Shown here piece after piece: positions 8,818-18,785 of a stretch of DNA of 64,000 nucleotides (positions are counted from its first letter, which is position 1; each line of letters begins with the position of its first letter). The DNA comes from Cytobacillus eiseniae (GTDB taxonomy: Bacteria; Bacillota; Bacilli; Bacillales; Cytobacillaceae): positions 114,231 through 178,230 of the forward strand of contig NZ_JAGIKZ010000007.1 of NCBI RefSeq assembly GCF_017874625.1, written 5' to 3'. Both the position numbers and the translations under genes were made by a program. The notes below the pieces were generated by a model. That model had not been told where the DNA came from and searched no databases. It was given only the letters and a program-made list of their open reading frames with translations.

Positions 8818-9630
8818 TTAAGATAAAAAGAAGACAAGTGGCCCAACGATAAAGCAGTAAAGGGCAAAATATTTTAAATTCCCTTTAGCCATAATATTCA
8901 TAAACCATTTTAATGAAAAATAAGAGGCAATTAAGGATGCAAAGAATGCAAGTGTATAGGGAATCGCTAATGTTGCAAGATTTGCATCTTTCATAATATC
9001 ACGAATGCCTAAAATCATCCCACCTACACTAATGGGAATATACAATAGAAAGGAAAATTTTAATGAAGTTTCTTGCTTCATCCCAAGTCCCATTGCAGCA
9101 ATAATCGTTGCTCCAGAGCGGCTAATTCCTGGAATGAGAGCTATCGCTTGTGCAAGTCCAATGATGATTGCGTCTTTAACTGTAAGATCAGCATCATTTT
9201 TTCTGCCACGAAAATTACGGATCAACCATAACGCAATTCCAGTTATCATTAATGTAATAGCTACTGTTTTAATACTTGCTAAGTTTTCTTCAATTATATC
9301 TTGGAATAAAACACCAATCACACCTGCTGGAATGGTCCCGATAATTAAATAAATAATAAAACGGAAATCAGCTTCCGCCTGTTTTTCTTTTGTTTTTACA
9401 TATTTTATCCCATTGTGAACGAGCTTCATGATGGTTTCACGATAGATAATTAATACGGCAATTAGAGATCCTGTATTTACAAGTAAAGCAAAGCTCATGC
9501 CTTTGATTGTCAGGCCGAAAAAATGTTCAGCAATTTCTAAATGACCACTTGATGAAATAGGAATTGGCTCTGTAAGACCTTGTATAAGACCAAGAAAAAC
9601 ATACTTCAGTATTTCAGTGATTTCAGTCAC
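8818..9630 (-). CDS. uppP: Undecaprenyl-diphosphatase UppP (BacA type)
   Basis: An integral membrane phosphatase that recycles the undecaprenyl pyrophosphate carrier of cell-wall synthesis; it also gives bacitracin tolerance. The protein has about eight membrane spans, with the two active-site loops visible: [14 protein letters not shown] near the N-terminus and PGISRSGAT in the second half. A TTG at 9645 is in frame but lies over the ribosome site GGAGG, so the GTG at 9630 is the better start, giving 270 residues. It is a single-gene unit on the minus strand. Confidence 0.94.
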   Translation of the reverse strand: MTEITEILKYVFLGLIQGLTEPIPISSSGHLEIAEHFFGLTIKGMSFALLVNTGSLIAVLIIYRETIMKLVHNGIKYVKTKEKQAEADFRFIIYLIIGTIPAGVIGVLFQDIIEENLASIKTVAITLMITGIALWLIRNFRGRKNDADLTVKDAIIIGLAQAIALIPGISRSGATIIAAMGLGMKQETSLKFSFLLYIPISVGGMILGIRDIMKDANLATLAIPYTLAFFASLIASYFSLKWFMNIMAKGNLKYFALYCFIVGPLVFFLS

Positions 9631-9805
9631 AAATCGTTCCTCCAATAATAAAATGATATTCTCTCATTTAACTACAAAGGATTCTAATGTGTAAAGCAAT
9701 AAAAAACAAAATCAAGGAACCATTTGGTAGTTTTTTTTTCAATAGTAACTTTCCTTAATGGAAAGAATATAAAAGATTTTAAAATAAGAAAGGAGGCGAT
9801 TTGTC

Positions 9806-9985
9806 TTGGGACAAAACAGGCAATTTAGAGCAGGACAAAAAGCACCGAATAATGGGGTATATATTGAAATTGGGGAAACAGGCAGCAATGTGAACAATCC
9901 CCAATTATTAAAACTCCGTGCAGGTGATCGTTTTCCGGAAAACTCGAATCATAACCGTGTTTGGACCTACCAAAGAAAGCCATAA
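9806..9985 (+). CDS. yjzC: YjzC-like small protein
   Basis: A 59-residue protein starting at TTG, with AGGAGG nine bases upstream. The sequence opens GQNRQFRAGQKAPNNGVYIE and ends VWTYQRKP. This closely resembles YjzC of B. subtilis, which also follows argF. It is hydrophilic, with no membrane segment or catalytic motif. The function is unknown to me. A hairpin follows the stop. Confidence 0.88.
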   Translation: MGQNRQFRAGQKAPNNGVYIEIGETGSNVNNPQLLKLRAGDRFPENSNHNRVWTYQRKP

Positions 9986-10016
9986 TATTTTCACAATTCA
10001 ATCGTATGAAATGAGT

Positions 10017-10039
10017 AGCCATCCCTTGTGGATGGCTTT
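10017..10039 (+). terminator. Hairpin between yjzC and clpB
   Basis: AGCCATCC pairs with GGATGGCT around a 5-base loop, with only three T residues after it. It may end yjzC transcripts. Its right arm overlaps the probable -35 region of clpB. Confidence 0.55.
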
Positions 10040-10079
10040 ACATATGCTATAATAGTAATAAAGGTCAAAAAAGGTCAAA
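10026..10079 (+). promoter_or_regulatory. clpB promoter with CtsR operator
   Basis: GGTCAAA-AAA-GGTCAAA (10063-10079) matches the CtsR heptad direct repeat that represses clp genes in Gram-positive bacteria. A -10 TATAAT lies at 10048-10053 and a weak -35 TTGTGG at 10026-10031 (16-bp spacer). The operator covers the expected start of transcription, so CtsR would block initiation and release it on heat shock. Confidence 0.88.
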
Positions 10080-10091
10080 GGGAGGTTTGAA

Positions 10092-12695
10092 ATGGATTTA
10101 AACCAAATGACAGAAAGAGTGCAATCGGCGCTAATGAATGCACAGTCTTTAGCCATACGTGAACAGCATCAGGAAGTAGATGAAGTACATCTTTTTCTTT
10201 CGCTACTTGAACAAGAAGATAGCTTAATTGCTTCATTACTAATCAAATTACACATATCGTTGGAAACTGTGAAGAATGATCTTCAATTTCTTCTTTCAAA
10301 GATTCCTCAAGTATCGGGTAGTGGCATTGAACAGGGAAAGCTGTATATTTCAAGCAAACTTCAGCAACTTCTCGCAAATGCAGAAGTTGAAATGAAACAA
10401 TTTGAGGATGACTTTCTTTCTGTAGAACACTTATTGTTAGCAACAGTCTCCTCTTTCCAATCTGAGATTGGTGTTGTGCTAAAAAAAGCAAACATAAATC
10501 GAAAACAGCTTGAGGCGGTCATTAAAGAAGTAAGGGGGAATCAAAAAGTGACATCACAAAATCCAGAAGCAACCTATGATGCCTTAAAAAAATATGGGAG
10601 AGATTTAGTAGAAGAAGTGAAGACTGGAAAACTTGATCCAGTCATCGGCAGAGATAGTGAAATTAGACATGTTATTCGAATCCTCTCTAGAAAGACGAAA
10701 AATAATCCTGTTCTAATCGGTGAGCCTGGCGTTGGAAAAACAGCCATAGTTGAGGGATTAGCTCAAAGAATTGTTAGAAAGGATGTCCCAGAAGGATTAA
10801 AAAACAAAACGATTTTTTCGCTTGATATGAGTGCTTTAATTGCAGGTGCAAAATTTAGGGGAGAATTTGAGGAAAGGCTGAAAGCGGTATTAAATGAAAT
10901 TAAAAAAAGTGAGGGCAGCATCCTCCTGTTCATCGATGAAATCCATACGATTGTAGGTGCTGGAAAAACAGAAGGGGCAATGGATGCAGGCAATATGCTT
11001 AAGCCAATGCTTGCAAGAGGAGAATTGCATTGTATTGGGGCAACTACACTTGACGAGCATCGGAAATACATTGAAAAGGATCCCGCTCTTGAACGACGTT
11101 TTCAGCAAGTAGTCGTTCAAGAGCCAAATGTGGAGGATTCTATTTCCATTTTACGAGGTTTGAAAGAACGATATGAAATTCACCACGGGGTAAATATACA
11201 TGACAAGGCACTTGTTGCAGCAGTTACTTTATCTGATCGGTATATTTCTGATCGCTTCTTGCCGGATAAGGCGATTGATTTAGTTGATGAGGCATGTGCA
11301 ATGATTCGTACTGAAATTGATTCCATGCCGACCGAATTGGATGAAGTGACTAGAAGGGTGATGCAGCTTGAAATAGAGGAGGCTGCCTTACGTAAGGAAA
11401 GTGACGAGGCTAGTAAGTTAAGGCTATTAGCACTACAAAAGGAATTGGCTGAACTGAAGGATCAGACACATGAAATGAAGGTAAAATGGGAGCTTGAAAA
11501 AGAGGGCATTCATAAAGTCCAACAACAAAGAGAAACGTTAGAAAAATTACGACGGGAATTAGAAGAAGCAGAGAATAATTATGATTTAAATAAGGCGGCT
11601 GAACTCCGGCATGGGAAAATACCTGCTTTAGAAAAGGTACTAGAAGAGCTTGAAAATGAAGTGAACTTAAATAATAGTGATCGACTTGTAAGGGAAAAAG
11701 TGACAGATGAAGAAATTGCCGATATTGTTGCAAGGTGGACAGGGATTCCAATCGCAAAGCTTGTTGAAGGGGAAAGGGGTAAATTGCTTCGTCTAGAAAG
11801 TATTCTTCGGAAAAGAGTGGTCGGTCAAGATGAGGCAGTAGAGCTCGTAGCTGATGCTGTTCTTCGAGCAAGAGCTGGAATTAAAGATCCAAATCGTCCG
11901 ATTGGTTCCTTTATATTCCTTGGTCCTACTGGAGTAGGAAAAACGGAGCTTGCCAAATCACTTGCTCAATCATTGTTTGATAGCGAAGATCAAATGATAC
12001 GTATTGATATGAGTGAATACATGGAAAAGCATGCGGTTTCAAGGCTCATTGGGGCACCTCCCGGATATGTGGGATATGAAGAAGGCGGACAACTGACAGA
12101 AGCGGTTAGAAGGAAACCATATTCAGTTATTCTTCTAGATGAAATTGAAAAAGCGCATCCCGAAGTATTTAATATTCTACTTCAAATGTTAGATGACGGT
12201 CGAATCACAGATTCACAAGGCAGAACAGTAGATTTCAAAAACACAGTCATTATCATGACGTCAAATATCGGCTCTCAATATTTGCTTGAACGCGTTGAAG
12301 GAGAAACGGAATATATTAATGAAGAAACACGAAAAAAAGTAATGAAAACATTACAAGGTCATTTCCGTCCTGAGTTTTTAAATCGTGTAGATGAAATCAC
12401 TTTATTTAAACCACTTACTTTAGCTGAAATCAAAGCAATTGTCACTAAACTTATTGATGAGCTTCAGGAAAGGCTATCAGATCAGCAAATAAAACTATTT
12501 ATAACCGAAGAGGCAAAAGAATATATAGCTGAAAATGGTTTTGATCCTATTTATGGGGCGAGGCCATTAAAGCGTTTCATTCAAAGAAATGTTGAAACTA
12601 TGCTTGCTAGGAAAATAATTGCAGGAGAAATTATCGAATTAGCAGAAGTTAGTATTTCAATGGGCAACAATGAGCTTTCATTGCAAGTAAAATAA
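10092..12695 (+). CDS. clpB: ATP-dependent disaggregase ClpB
   Basis: A hexameric AAA+ chaperone that pulls proteins out of aggregates together with DnaK. The 867-residue protein has an N-terminal Clp repeat domain, a first AAA+ module with GEPGVGKT (residues 210-217), a long coiled-coil middle domain (about 400-525), and a second AAA+ module with GPTGVGKT (611-618). The middle domain is full length, which separates it from ClpC and ClpE. It is a single-gene unit under CtsR control. B. subtilis 168 lacks clpB, so this is an insertion relative to the yjzC-yjzD order of that genome. Confidence 0.97.
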   Translation: MDLNQMTERVQSALMNAQSLAIREQHQEVDEVHLFLSLLEQEDSLIASLLIKLHISLETVKNDLQFLLSKIPQVSGSGIEQGKLYISSKLQQLLANAEVEMKQFEDDFLSVEHLLLATVSSFQSEIGVVLKKANINRKQLEAVIKEVRGNQKVTSQNPEATYDALKKYGRDLVEEVKTGKLDPVIGRDSEIRHVIRILSRKTKNNPVLIGEPGVGKTAIVEGLAQRIVRKDVPEGLKNKTIFSLDMSALIAGAKFRGEFEERLKAVLNEIKKSEGSILLFIDEIHTIVGAGKTEGAMDAGNMLKPMLARGELHCIGATTLDEHRKYIEKDPALERRFQQVVVQEPNVEDSISILRGLKERYEIHHGVNIHDKALVAAVTLSDRYISDRFLPDKAIDLVDEACAMIRTEIDSMPTELDEVTRRVMQLEIEEAALRKESDEASKLRLLALQKELAELKDQTHEMKVKWELEKEGIHKVQQQRETLEKLRRELEEAENNYDLNKAAELRHGKIPALEKVLEELENEVNLNNSDRLVREKVTDEEIADIVARWTGIPIAKLVEGERGKLLRLESILRKRVVGQDEAVELVADAVLRARAGIKDPNRPIGSFIFLGPTGVGKTELAKSLAQSLFDSEDQMIRIDMSEYMEKHAVSRLIGAPPGYVGYEEGGQLTEAVRRKPYSVILLDEIEKAHPEVFNILLQMLDDGRITDSQGRTVDFKNTVIIMTSNIGSQYLLERVEGETEYINEETRKKVMKTLQGHFRPEFLNRVDEITLFKPLTLAEIKAIVTKLIDELQERLSDQQIKLFITEEAKEYIAENGFDPIYGARPLKRFIQRNVETMLARKIIAGEIIELAEVSISMGNNELSLQVK

Positions 12696-12734
12696 AATGA
12701 GTCATCCTGATTTGTTTCAGGATGACCCATTTTT
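12696..12734 (+). terminator. Terminator after clpB
   Basis: GTCATCCTGA pairs with TCAGGATGAC and is followed by CCATTTTT, directly after the clpB stop. Confidence 0.9.
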
Positions 12735-12789
12735 CGAGCAGGCATTAAACCGATAGTAGTTAAGTTCGGTAAGTAATGAACACTTGATA

Positions 12790-12981
12790 TTAGTGAACCG
12801 TTTGCTTATTGTTTGAATCATCAGGAATAATTACTGCAACTATGAAAATAAGGATAGTTGCACATACTGCAAGAATAGTACCTGTTTGGAGATTGAAAGC
12901 TGCACCGATCATTGAACTAACAACATAGTTAATCATTTGAACAAGTAAAAATGTCCAGAAAAAAGTCAAAAAGTACCTCAC
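12790..12981 (-). CDS. yjzD: YjzD-like small membrane protein
   Basis: A 63-residue protein with two hydrophobic segments (roughly residues 3-25 and 34-54) and a short polar tail. It begins MRYFLTFFWTFLL, like YjzD of B. subtilis (DUF2929). The chosen GTG start at 12981 has AGAGGTG six bases upstream; an in-frame GTG three codons earlier falls inside that ribosome site. It sits near yjzC as in B. subtilis, with clpB in between. Function unknown. Confidence 0.8.
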   Translation of the reverse strand: MRYFLTFFWTFLLVQMINYVVSSMIGAAFNLQTGTILAVCATILIFIVAVIIPDDSNNKQTVH

Positions 12982-13196
12982 TGAATTCACCTCTTACATT
13001 ATAAAATCCCTTTTCATCTTATCATAAGCAGTCTGATAATTAAACGCTATTTTATCCATATATTGAATTTTGTCAGTAAATATGGATGATATTTATTTAA
13101 TATATTATTGTCTCCACTAAAATAGGCTAAACCCCTTTCATTTTATGTGATGCTTCATACATTATTAGGAACAACTTTAGTAAAGGAGTTTTTATA

Positions 13197-13940
13197 ATGG
13201 AAAGCCGAAACTTTCAATTGGATGCCGAATGGAATATGATTCACTATCCCGAAAAACCAAGTGGTTTCGGTATCCTAATTCTGGGAGATGAAAGAAACTT
13301 TGTCCATGCTGATGGCAGCTTTTGGACACAGAATGAGGGAAAATCACTATTACTAAACAAATGTAAAGATGAAGGATATACAATCTTTTATTCCAATCTT
13401 TATGGAAAGAGCTGGGGAAATGCAAAAGCAGTGAATCTGGCACGAAGACTATACGAGCATATAATCCGTACAGAAATTATTAATGAAAGGGTGCATCTCA
13501 TTGCTGAAGGGATGGGGGCGTTAGTTGCTTTAAAATTACTGAATGAAATGGGCCCATCACAAATCAGAGCTTGCGTATTAATCAATCCAATCCTTTCCTT
13601 GCACGATCATTTAGAATTAGAAAGAGAACATAAATTTTATTATAAAAAATTAATAAAAGAGTTATCTGTCTCTCTTGATACGGATACAGCTGAACTAGAA
13701 ACAATCACAAAAGGAATGAATGAATATGATATCATTGAGAATAATGATATTCCGATGAAAATTATTCAAGTTTTATATGATCGACGGGCATATAAGCAAG
13801 CAAATTTATTGAAAAAACTTACAGTTACAAGGAAAGAAAACGAAATGCCGCTTTCTATATGTTATATTTTACCCGAGAAAAGGAACCAGATTGATGGTCA
13901 AATATTGAATTTCCTAAAACAATATGAACGTATCTTATAA
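13197..13940 (+). CDS. yjaU: YjaU-like protein, alpha/beta hydrolase fold
   Basis: A 247-residue soluble protein. The segment VHLIAEGMGALVALKLL (about residues 99-115) resembles the nucleophile elbow of alpha/beta hydrolases, but the usual G-x-S-x-G reads A-E-G-M-G, so a catalytic serine is not evident. The ATG has AAGGAG upstream. Position between yjzD and yjaV matches yjaU of B. subtilis. I do not know a demonstrated function. The missing nucleophile suggests either a non-catalytic member or an enzyme with another nucleophile. Confidence 0.72.
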   Translation: MESRNFQLDAEWNMIHYPEKPSGFGILILGDERNFVHADGSFWTQNEGKSLLLNKCKDEGYTIFYSNLYGKSWGNAKAVNLARRLYEHIIRTEIINERVHLIAEGMGALVALKLLNEMGPSQIRACVLINPILSLHDHLELEREHKFYYKKLIKELSVSLDTDTAELETITKGMNEYDIIENNDIPMKIIQVLYDRRAYKQANLLKKLTVTRKENEMPLSICYILPEKRNQIDGQILNFLKQYERIL

Positions 13941-14014
13941 AAAGACAAAGGAATAGAAATAAAGAGGAGAATACATGCATAGGATACACTGAGAATATTC
14001 AGGGAGGCCTATGC

Positions 14015-14518
14015 ATGGGAAATGCTTTAATTATAGGGACATTTGAAAATATTGGGTTTCATTTTTGTACTTCCTATTTAGAGGAGGGGTACGAAGTAAT
14101 TGGGATTCAATTCACGAGCAGTATAGAAGAGGAGATTCTTGAGAATAAACGAATGGCAATTGGAAGAAACGCCAATTTTATTGAGAAGTCTTTTAAGGAA
14201 TGGTTGCCAACTGCTACAATTAATGAACGAACTTCTATTATTATTGATCTCTATCATTTCCATTTGAGAGAAAGTGTGCTTAAATTAGAAGGCTCTGAAA
14301 TAATTGAGAAGTTTCTTGATAAAAATGAAAGGGCAATTAATGAAACAAATTCAAAAGTTATTTTTCTTCTTCCCATACAGAGACCTCAAGCCACAGATGA
14401 GCTATTTAGTAGACTCTTTAAAAATAGAATAACGAGTCCATATGAATATCTTCATTTTGAGGAAGAGTTAAAATTAGAAAAAGGCGATTATCTTCACATA
14501 ATTGAAGAAGGATTCTAG
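14015..14518 (+). CDS. yjaV: YjaV-like protein
   Basis: A 167-residue protein that opens with GNALIIGTFENIGFHFC, a beta strand and glycine-rich loop like the start of a nucleotide-binding Rossmann fold. The rest of a dehydrogenase is missing, and no catalytic motif is visible. GGAGG lies seven bases before the ATG. It follows yjaU by 74 bases, as yjaV does in B. subtilis, and precedes med. Function unknown. Confidence 0.7.
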   Translation: MGNALIIGTFENIGFHFCTSYLEEGYEVIGIQFTSSIEEEILENKRMAIGRNANFIEKSFKEWLPTATINERTSIIIDLYHFHLRESVLKLEGSEIIEKFLDKNERAINETNSKVIFLLPIQRPQATDELFSRLFKNRITSPYEYLHFEEELKLEKGDYLHIIEEGF

Positions 14519-14644
14519 AGAAGTTGAAAAAACACTTTTCAATTCCCGTCTGTTAGGGGTAGAATAAAAAGAGTTTAGTATAATTCTCAATTCATTCAAG
14601 ACATATTGTGATGTGGCTATTTCAGAGAGGCGGAGTAAAGGGAG

Positions 14645-15604
14645 ATGCATAGAAATTTCTTGCGTTTTGGGATCCTTCTTTTAAGCCTTCTTTTATTGGC
14701 CTCCTGTGGACAGGCAATGTCTACAGGAAATCTTAAGAAAGCTGGTTTGTTAGTCCCTGATACAGTGAATGATCAAGTTTGGGGGACAAAAGGCTATAAA
14801 GGAATGTTAAAGATACAATCCCATCATAATGTTGAAGTATATTATAAAGAGGGCATGAACACACAGATGATCGTGGAACGAACAATTAAAGAGTTTGATC
14901 AAAAGGGTGTAAATCTTATATTCGGACATGGCAATGAATACGTGGAGTTCTTTAATAGAATATCCAAAGATTATCCTCATATTCATTTTGTTAGTTTTAA
15001 TGGAGATGCCGAAAATGAAAATACGACAAGTTTAAATTTTGAAGGATATGCGATGGGTTTTTTCGGGGGAATGATTGCAGCGCATATGACGAAAACAAAT
15101 ACAATTGGAATTATTGCTGCATTTGAATGGCAGCCTGAAATAGAAGGCTTCTTTGAAGGGGCCAATTATGAAAATGAAGATGTGAATGTTGTCATCGAAT
15201 ACGTAAGTGATTGGGATGATGACAATAAAGCAATTGAATACCTCGATAAGGTAATGGCTAAGAATGCTGATGTAATCTACCCAGCAGGAGATGGCTATAA
15301 TGTTCCTGTTATCGAGAAAGTGAAGGAAAAAGGGCATTATGCGATTGGTTATATCTCAGATCAATCTGATTTAGGTGAATCCGTTGTCCTAACAAGTACA
15401 ATTCAAAATGCCGATATACTATATGAACTTGTGGCTAAACGTTTTAATGAAGGAAAATTAGAGTCTGGAAATTTATCTTTTGATTTTCAAGACGATGTTA
15501 TTGCACTTGGGAAATTCAGTCCAAAAGTTGACAAGGAATATATCGAATATATTCAAGCAGCGATTGAAAAATATAAATTAACGGGTAAACTACCAAATGA
15601 ATGA
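14645..15604 (+). CDS. med: Med, lipoprotein activator of competence (BMP-family binding protein)
   Basis: Med promotes expression of the competence regulator comK in B. subtilis. The 319-residue protein has a lipoprotein signal with LLLASC and the lipid-modified Cys at residue 21, then a periplasmic-binding-protein fold of the BMP family (GLLVPDTVNDQVWGTKGYKG, IFGHGNEYVEF, YPAGDGYNVPVI). Such proteins bind purine nucleosides in related systems. No transporter genes are adjacent. comZ follows 30 bases later, the same arrangement as the B. subtilis med-comZ operon. Confidence 0.9.
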   Translation: MHRNFLRFGILLLSLLLLASCGQAMSTGNLKKAGLLVPDTVNDQVWGTKGYKGMLKIQSHHNVEVYYKEGMNTQMIVERTIKEFDQKGVNLIFGHGNEYVEFFNRISKDYPHIHFVSFNGDAENENTTSLNFEGYAMGFFGGMIAAHMTKTNTIGIIAAFEWQPEIEGFFEGANYENEDVNVVIEYVSDWDDDNKAIEYLDKVMAKNADVIYPAGDGYNVPVIEKVKEKGHYAIGYISDQSDLGESVVLTSTIQNADILYELVAKRFNEGKLESGNLSFDFQDDVIALGKFSPKVDKEYIEYIQAAIEKYKLTGKLPNE

Positions 15605-15634
15605 AGATAGTCGAAAGATGGAGGGACTTAATTG

Positions 15635-15829
15635 ATGCAGCAACCAGATAAAACAATGGAATTTATGGCCATCGCCATGAAATACTTACCAGAAGCAAAA
15701 CAGCAGTTAGATGAAGCAGGAATTCAACTTTCTATTGAAATGATTCAGCCATTCATGTCGTTGTTTACACAAGTAATGAATGAAGCATATGAGATCGGAA
15801 GAGCAGATGCATTAAAGGAAACAGAATAA
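15635..15829 (+). CDS. comZ: ComZ, late competence repressor
   Basis: A 64-residue helical protein that lowers expression of the comG operon in B. subtilis. The core MAIAMKYLPEAKQQLDEAGI resembles ComZ. The ATG at 15635 is preferred over the overlapping in-frame TTG at 15632 because GGAGGG (15620-15625) is then nine bases away. It is in the same transcription unit as med and ends at a strong terminator. Confidence 0.88.
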   Translation: MQQPDKTMEFMAIAMKYLPEAKQQLDEAGIQLSIEMIQPFMSLFTQVMNEAYEIGRADALKETE

Positions 15830-15846
15830 ATAATAGAAATAATTGT

Positions 15847-15880
15847 ACCGGCCAGCGATGTAGATGCGGCCGGTTTTTTG
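15847..15880 (+). terminator. Terminator after comZ
   Basis: ACCGGCC and GGCCGG form the stem around a 14-base loop, followed by six T residues. Confidence 0.9.
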
Positions 15881-16286
15881 TTGTTTAAAAAAGGGGGAAA
15901 ATAATTGGCAAAGGCGGCTAATAAATATCAGCGATTAAAGGCGTAAATAAAAACTGACAGATAAAAGCTTGAATGAATGAAGTTGAAGGAGATTATGTGT
16001 TGCCTTCGTCCGATGTTACCTCAAAAGCCTAATCAATGTCTTATGGAGTGTGTGTTGATCAAAGCTAACTACTCCATAGAAGGTGTGCAGAATGGCTCGT
16101 TGCTAATTTAATGTAGTGAGCATTAATATTTAAGAAAATAGTCTAATTAAAAAATATTGCTTTTTCACATGGAAATTTGATAAAATTAGTACCAAGTCAT
16201 AATAATTGATAATAAAATATATAAAAACTGAAATGTAGATAAAAATATTCGTCTGAAACTGTGTTTTTAAAAAAGGAGTGGGATCA
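15881..16286 (+). other. Leader region between comZ and fabH
   Basis: This 406-base stretch holds the fabH promoter and FapR site at its right end. Near 15902-15950 there is a short match (AATTGGCAAAGGC) to a dispersed repeat found elsewhere in the window. A 38-codon frame at 15995-16111 is behind AAGGAG with only three bases of spacing. B. subtilis has a small gene, yjzB, at this point, but I cannot confirm that the short frame corresponds. Confidence 0.4.
16157..16202 (+). promoter_or_regulatory. fabH promoter with FapR operator
   Basis: TTAGTACCAAGTCATAA (16186-16202) closely resembles the 17-bp FapR operator that controls fatty-acid synthesis genes through malonyl-CoA. It overlaps a -10 element TAAAAT (16181-16186), with TTGCTT at 16157-16162 as -35 (18-bp spacer). 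Repression by occlusion of the start site is expected. Confidence 0.75.
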
Positions 16287-17219
16287 ATGAACGCAGGAAT
16301 TATTGGAATTGGCAGATGTCTTCCGGAGAAAATTCTTACGAATGCTGATTTGGAAAAAATGGTGGATACATCTGATGAATGGATAAGAACAAGAACGGGA
16401 ATTGAAGAGAGAAGAATAGCAGATGATCAAACAGATACGTCTGAATTAGCCTTCGTAGCAGCAAAAAATGCGATAACCAATGCAAATATTCCTGCAGAGG
16501 AAATAGGGATGATTATTGTTGCAACTGTTACTCCAGACAATCCATTTCCGTCAGTGGCAACCATCCTTCAAGAAAAATTAGGAGCTGTGAATGCAGCAGC
16601 AATGGATGTAAGTGCTGCATGTGCAGGCTTCATGTATGGTATGATAACAGCAAAACAATTTGTTGAAAATGGTGTCTATAAGTATATTTTAGTAGTAGGT
16701 GTTGAGAAGTTATCAAAGATTACAAATTGGGAAGATCGAAATACAGCTGTTTTATTTGGAGATGGAGCTGGAGCGGCTGTCCTTGGACATGTATCAGAAG
16801 GAAGAGGGATTCTCTCCTTTGATCTTGGGGCTGATGGCTCAGGCGGAAAGCATTTATATCAAGAGGACTATATTGTTATGAATGGGCGTGAAGTATTCAA
16901 ATTTGCTGTTAGACAAATGGGTGAGAGCAGTGTGAAAGTGCTTGAGAAAGCGGGCCTATCTAAGGATGATGTTGATTTTCTTATCCCACATCAGGCAAAT
17001 ATTCGTATTATGGAGGCTTCTAGACAGCGCTTAGAATTACCTGAAGAGAAAATGTCAAAGACTGTCCATAAGTATGGGAATACTTCATCTGCTTCAATTC
17101 CAATTTCTTTAGTCGAAGAATTAGAAGCAGGAAAGATTAAAGATGATGATTTAATTGTGATGGTTGGCTTCGGTGGAGGCTTAACCTGGGGAGCGATCGC
17201 TCTCCGTTGGGGTCGTTAA
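16287..17219 (+). CDS. fabH: 3-oxoacyl-ACP synthase III (FabH)
   Basis: Starts fatty-acid synthesis by condensing acyl-CoA with malonyl-ACP; in Bacillus it selects branched-chain primers. The 310-residue protein has the active-site Cys112 in SAACAGF, the catalytic His in [10 protein letters not shown] and Asn in [13 protein letters not shown] at 16278 is in frame, but it overlaps the ribosome site AAGGAGTGG, so the ATG at 16287 is used. fabF follows 45 bases downstream. This is the fabHA-fabF operon of B. subtilis. Confidence 0.96.
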   Translation: MNAGIIGIGRCLPEKILTNADLEKMVDTSDEWIRTRTGIEERRIADDQTDTSELAFVAAKNAITNANIPAEEIGMIIVATVTPDNPFPSVATILQEKLGAVNAAAMDVSAACAGFMYGMITAKQFVENGVYKYILVVGVEKLSKITNWEDRNTAVLFGDGAGAAVLGHVSEGRGILSFDLGADGSGGKHLYQEDYIVMNGREVFKFAVRQMGESSVKVLEKAGLSKDDVDFLIPHQANIRIMEASRQRLELPEEKMSKTVHKYGNTSSASIPISLVEELEAGKIKDDDLIVMVGFGGGLTWGAIALRWGR

Positions 17220-17264
17220 TAAAAGTAAATAGAATAAATAACTTTCTTACGTAAAGGAGATATA

Positions 17265-18509
17265 ATGACAATGAATAAAAAAAGAGTTGTCGTTACAGGG
17301 ATTGGAGCTGTAACACCACTTGGAAATAACACACAAACAACATGGGAAAATATTTTAGCTGGCGTATCTGGTGTAGGACCGCTAACAAGAGTGAATGCAG
17401 ATGAATATCCGGCAAAGGTTGCTGCAGAGGTAAAGGATTTCAATATTGAAGAGTATATTGATCGCAAAGATGCTCGAAAGATGGATCGATTTACACATTA
17501 TGCTGTAGCTGCATCGTTAATGGCAGTTAAAGATGCAAATTTAACAATTAATGATGAGAATGCTCATCGTGTTGGTGTTTGGATTGGCTCTGGAATTGGT
17601 GGCATGGAAACTTTTGAAAATCAATTTGAAACGTTCCTTAATCGTGGATACCGCAGAGTAAGCCCATTCTTTGTACCAATGATGATTCCTGATATGGCCG
17701 CTGGTCAAGTATCTATTACTTTAGGTGCAAAGGGTTTTAATTCATGTACAGTTACAGCTTGTGCAACAGGAACAAACTCGATTGGCGATGCTTTTAAAGT
17801 GATTCAACGCGGGGATGCAGTTGCAATGATTACAGGTGGAGCAGAGGCACCGATTACGAGAATGTCTGTAGCCGGATTCTGTGCAAATACCGCATTGTCG
17901 ACAAATCCTGATCCAAAAACAGCAAGCCGTCCATTCGACCAAAATCGTGATGGATTTGTAATTGGTGAAGGTGCAGGAGTCGTCGTGCTAGAGGAGCTTG
18001 AGCATGCGCTAGCTCGTGGAGCAACGATCTATGCTGAAATTGTTGGCTACGGGTCAACAGGTGATGCATATCATATTACAGCACCTGCACCGGCTGGTGA
18101 AGGCGGCGCAAGAGCAATGAAAATGGCCATTGAAGATGGTGGATTAAAACCAGAAGACATTGATTATATTAATGCACATGGTACAAGCACCGATTATAAT
18201 GATAAGTTTGAAACATTAGCTATCAAGGAAGTATTTGGTGAACATGCATATAAATTAGCTATTAGCTCAACGAAATCAATGACTGGCCATCTTCTAGGGG
18301 CAGCTGGTGGAATTGAAGCCATTTTCTCAGTACTTGCCATAAAGGATGGTATGTTGCCACCAACGATTAATTATGAAACACCAGATCCAGAATGTGATTT
18401 AGATTATGTTCCGAATCAAGCAAGAAAGAAAGACTTAAAGGCGGTCATGAGTAATTCATTAGGCTTTGGCGGCCATAATGCAACGATTGTTTTTAAACAA
18501 TATAAATAA
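17265..18509 (+). CDS. fabF: 3-oxoacyl-ACP synthase II (FabF)
   Basis: Carries out the elongation condensations of fatty-acid synthesis. The 414-residue thiolase-fold protein shows the nucleophile Cys166 in TACATGTN, the first catalytic His in [11 protein letters not shown] and the second in [13 protein letters not shown] second ATG two codons on is an equally possible start. It is cotranscribed with fabH under FapR control and ended by a strong terminator. Confidence 0.97.
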   Translation: MTMNKKRVVVTGIGAVTPLGNNTQTTWENILAGVSGVGPLTRVNADEYPAKVAAEVKDFNIEEYIDRKDARKMDRFTHYAVAASLMAVKDANLTINDENAHRVGVWIGSGIGGMETFENQFETFLNRGYRRVSPFFVPMMIPDMAAGQVSITLGAKGFNSCTVTACATGTNSIGDAFKVIQRGDAVAMITGGAEAPITRMSVAGFCANTALSTNPDPKTASRPFDQNRDGFVIGEGAGVVVLEELEHALARGATIYAEIVGYGSTGDAYHITAPAPAGEGGARAMKMAIEDGGLKPEDIDYINAHGTSTDYNDKFETLAIKEVFGEHAYKLAISSTKSMTGHLLGAAGGIEAIFSVLAIKDGMLPPTINYETPDPECDLDYVPNQARKKDLKAVMSNSLGFGGHNATIVFKQYK

Positions 18510-18516
18510 TGTTAGC

Positions 18517-18551
18517 CAAAAGACCAAATCAATTTTGATTTGGTCTTTTGA
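18517..18551 (+). terminator. Terminator after fabF
   Basis: CAAAAGACCAAATCA pairs perfectly with TGATTTGGTCTTTTG around a 4-base loop. Confidence 0.9.
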
Positions 18552-18555
18552 TTAC

Positions 18556-18678
18556 GCTCTATTCTAAAAGATTTGTTTTTAAATTAAATGTGATTGAATG
18601 GAGCACATGTGAGCGGAAATCAGCCTTTACCAATTATGTGTGAAATATCATCAATCTTGGCGAAAACAGCCTTTGATT
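18556..18678 (+). repeat. Dispersed intergenic repeat, copy 1
   Basis: About 120 bases upstream of yjaZ that align with 39572-39699 and, inverted, with 35238-35370. Shared blocks include CTATTCTAAAA, GAGCACATGT, CGGAAATCA, CCTTTACCAA and GCGAAAACAGCCTTT. It is not coding in any frame I can defend. Confidence 0.75.
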
Positions 18679-18785
18679 AAATAAATAAAGTATGTTTACG
18701 CATCACTCCATTTTCGATTCTGATCGAACGAACGAAAAATCCATCATCTCATAATCTATAGAAAGAATTGTAAGGCGGTGGGGGA

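Noticed and set aside
9631..9645. TTG start of uppP at 9645
   Set aside because: The TTG overlaps the GGAGG ribosome site; the GTG at 9630 has proper spacing.
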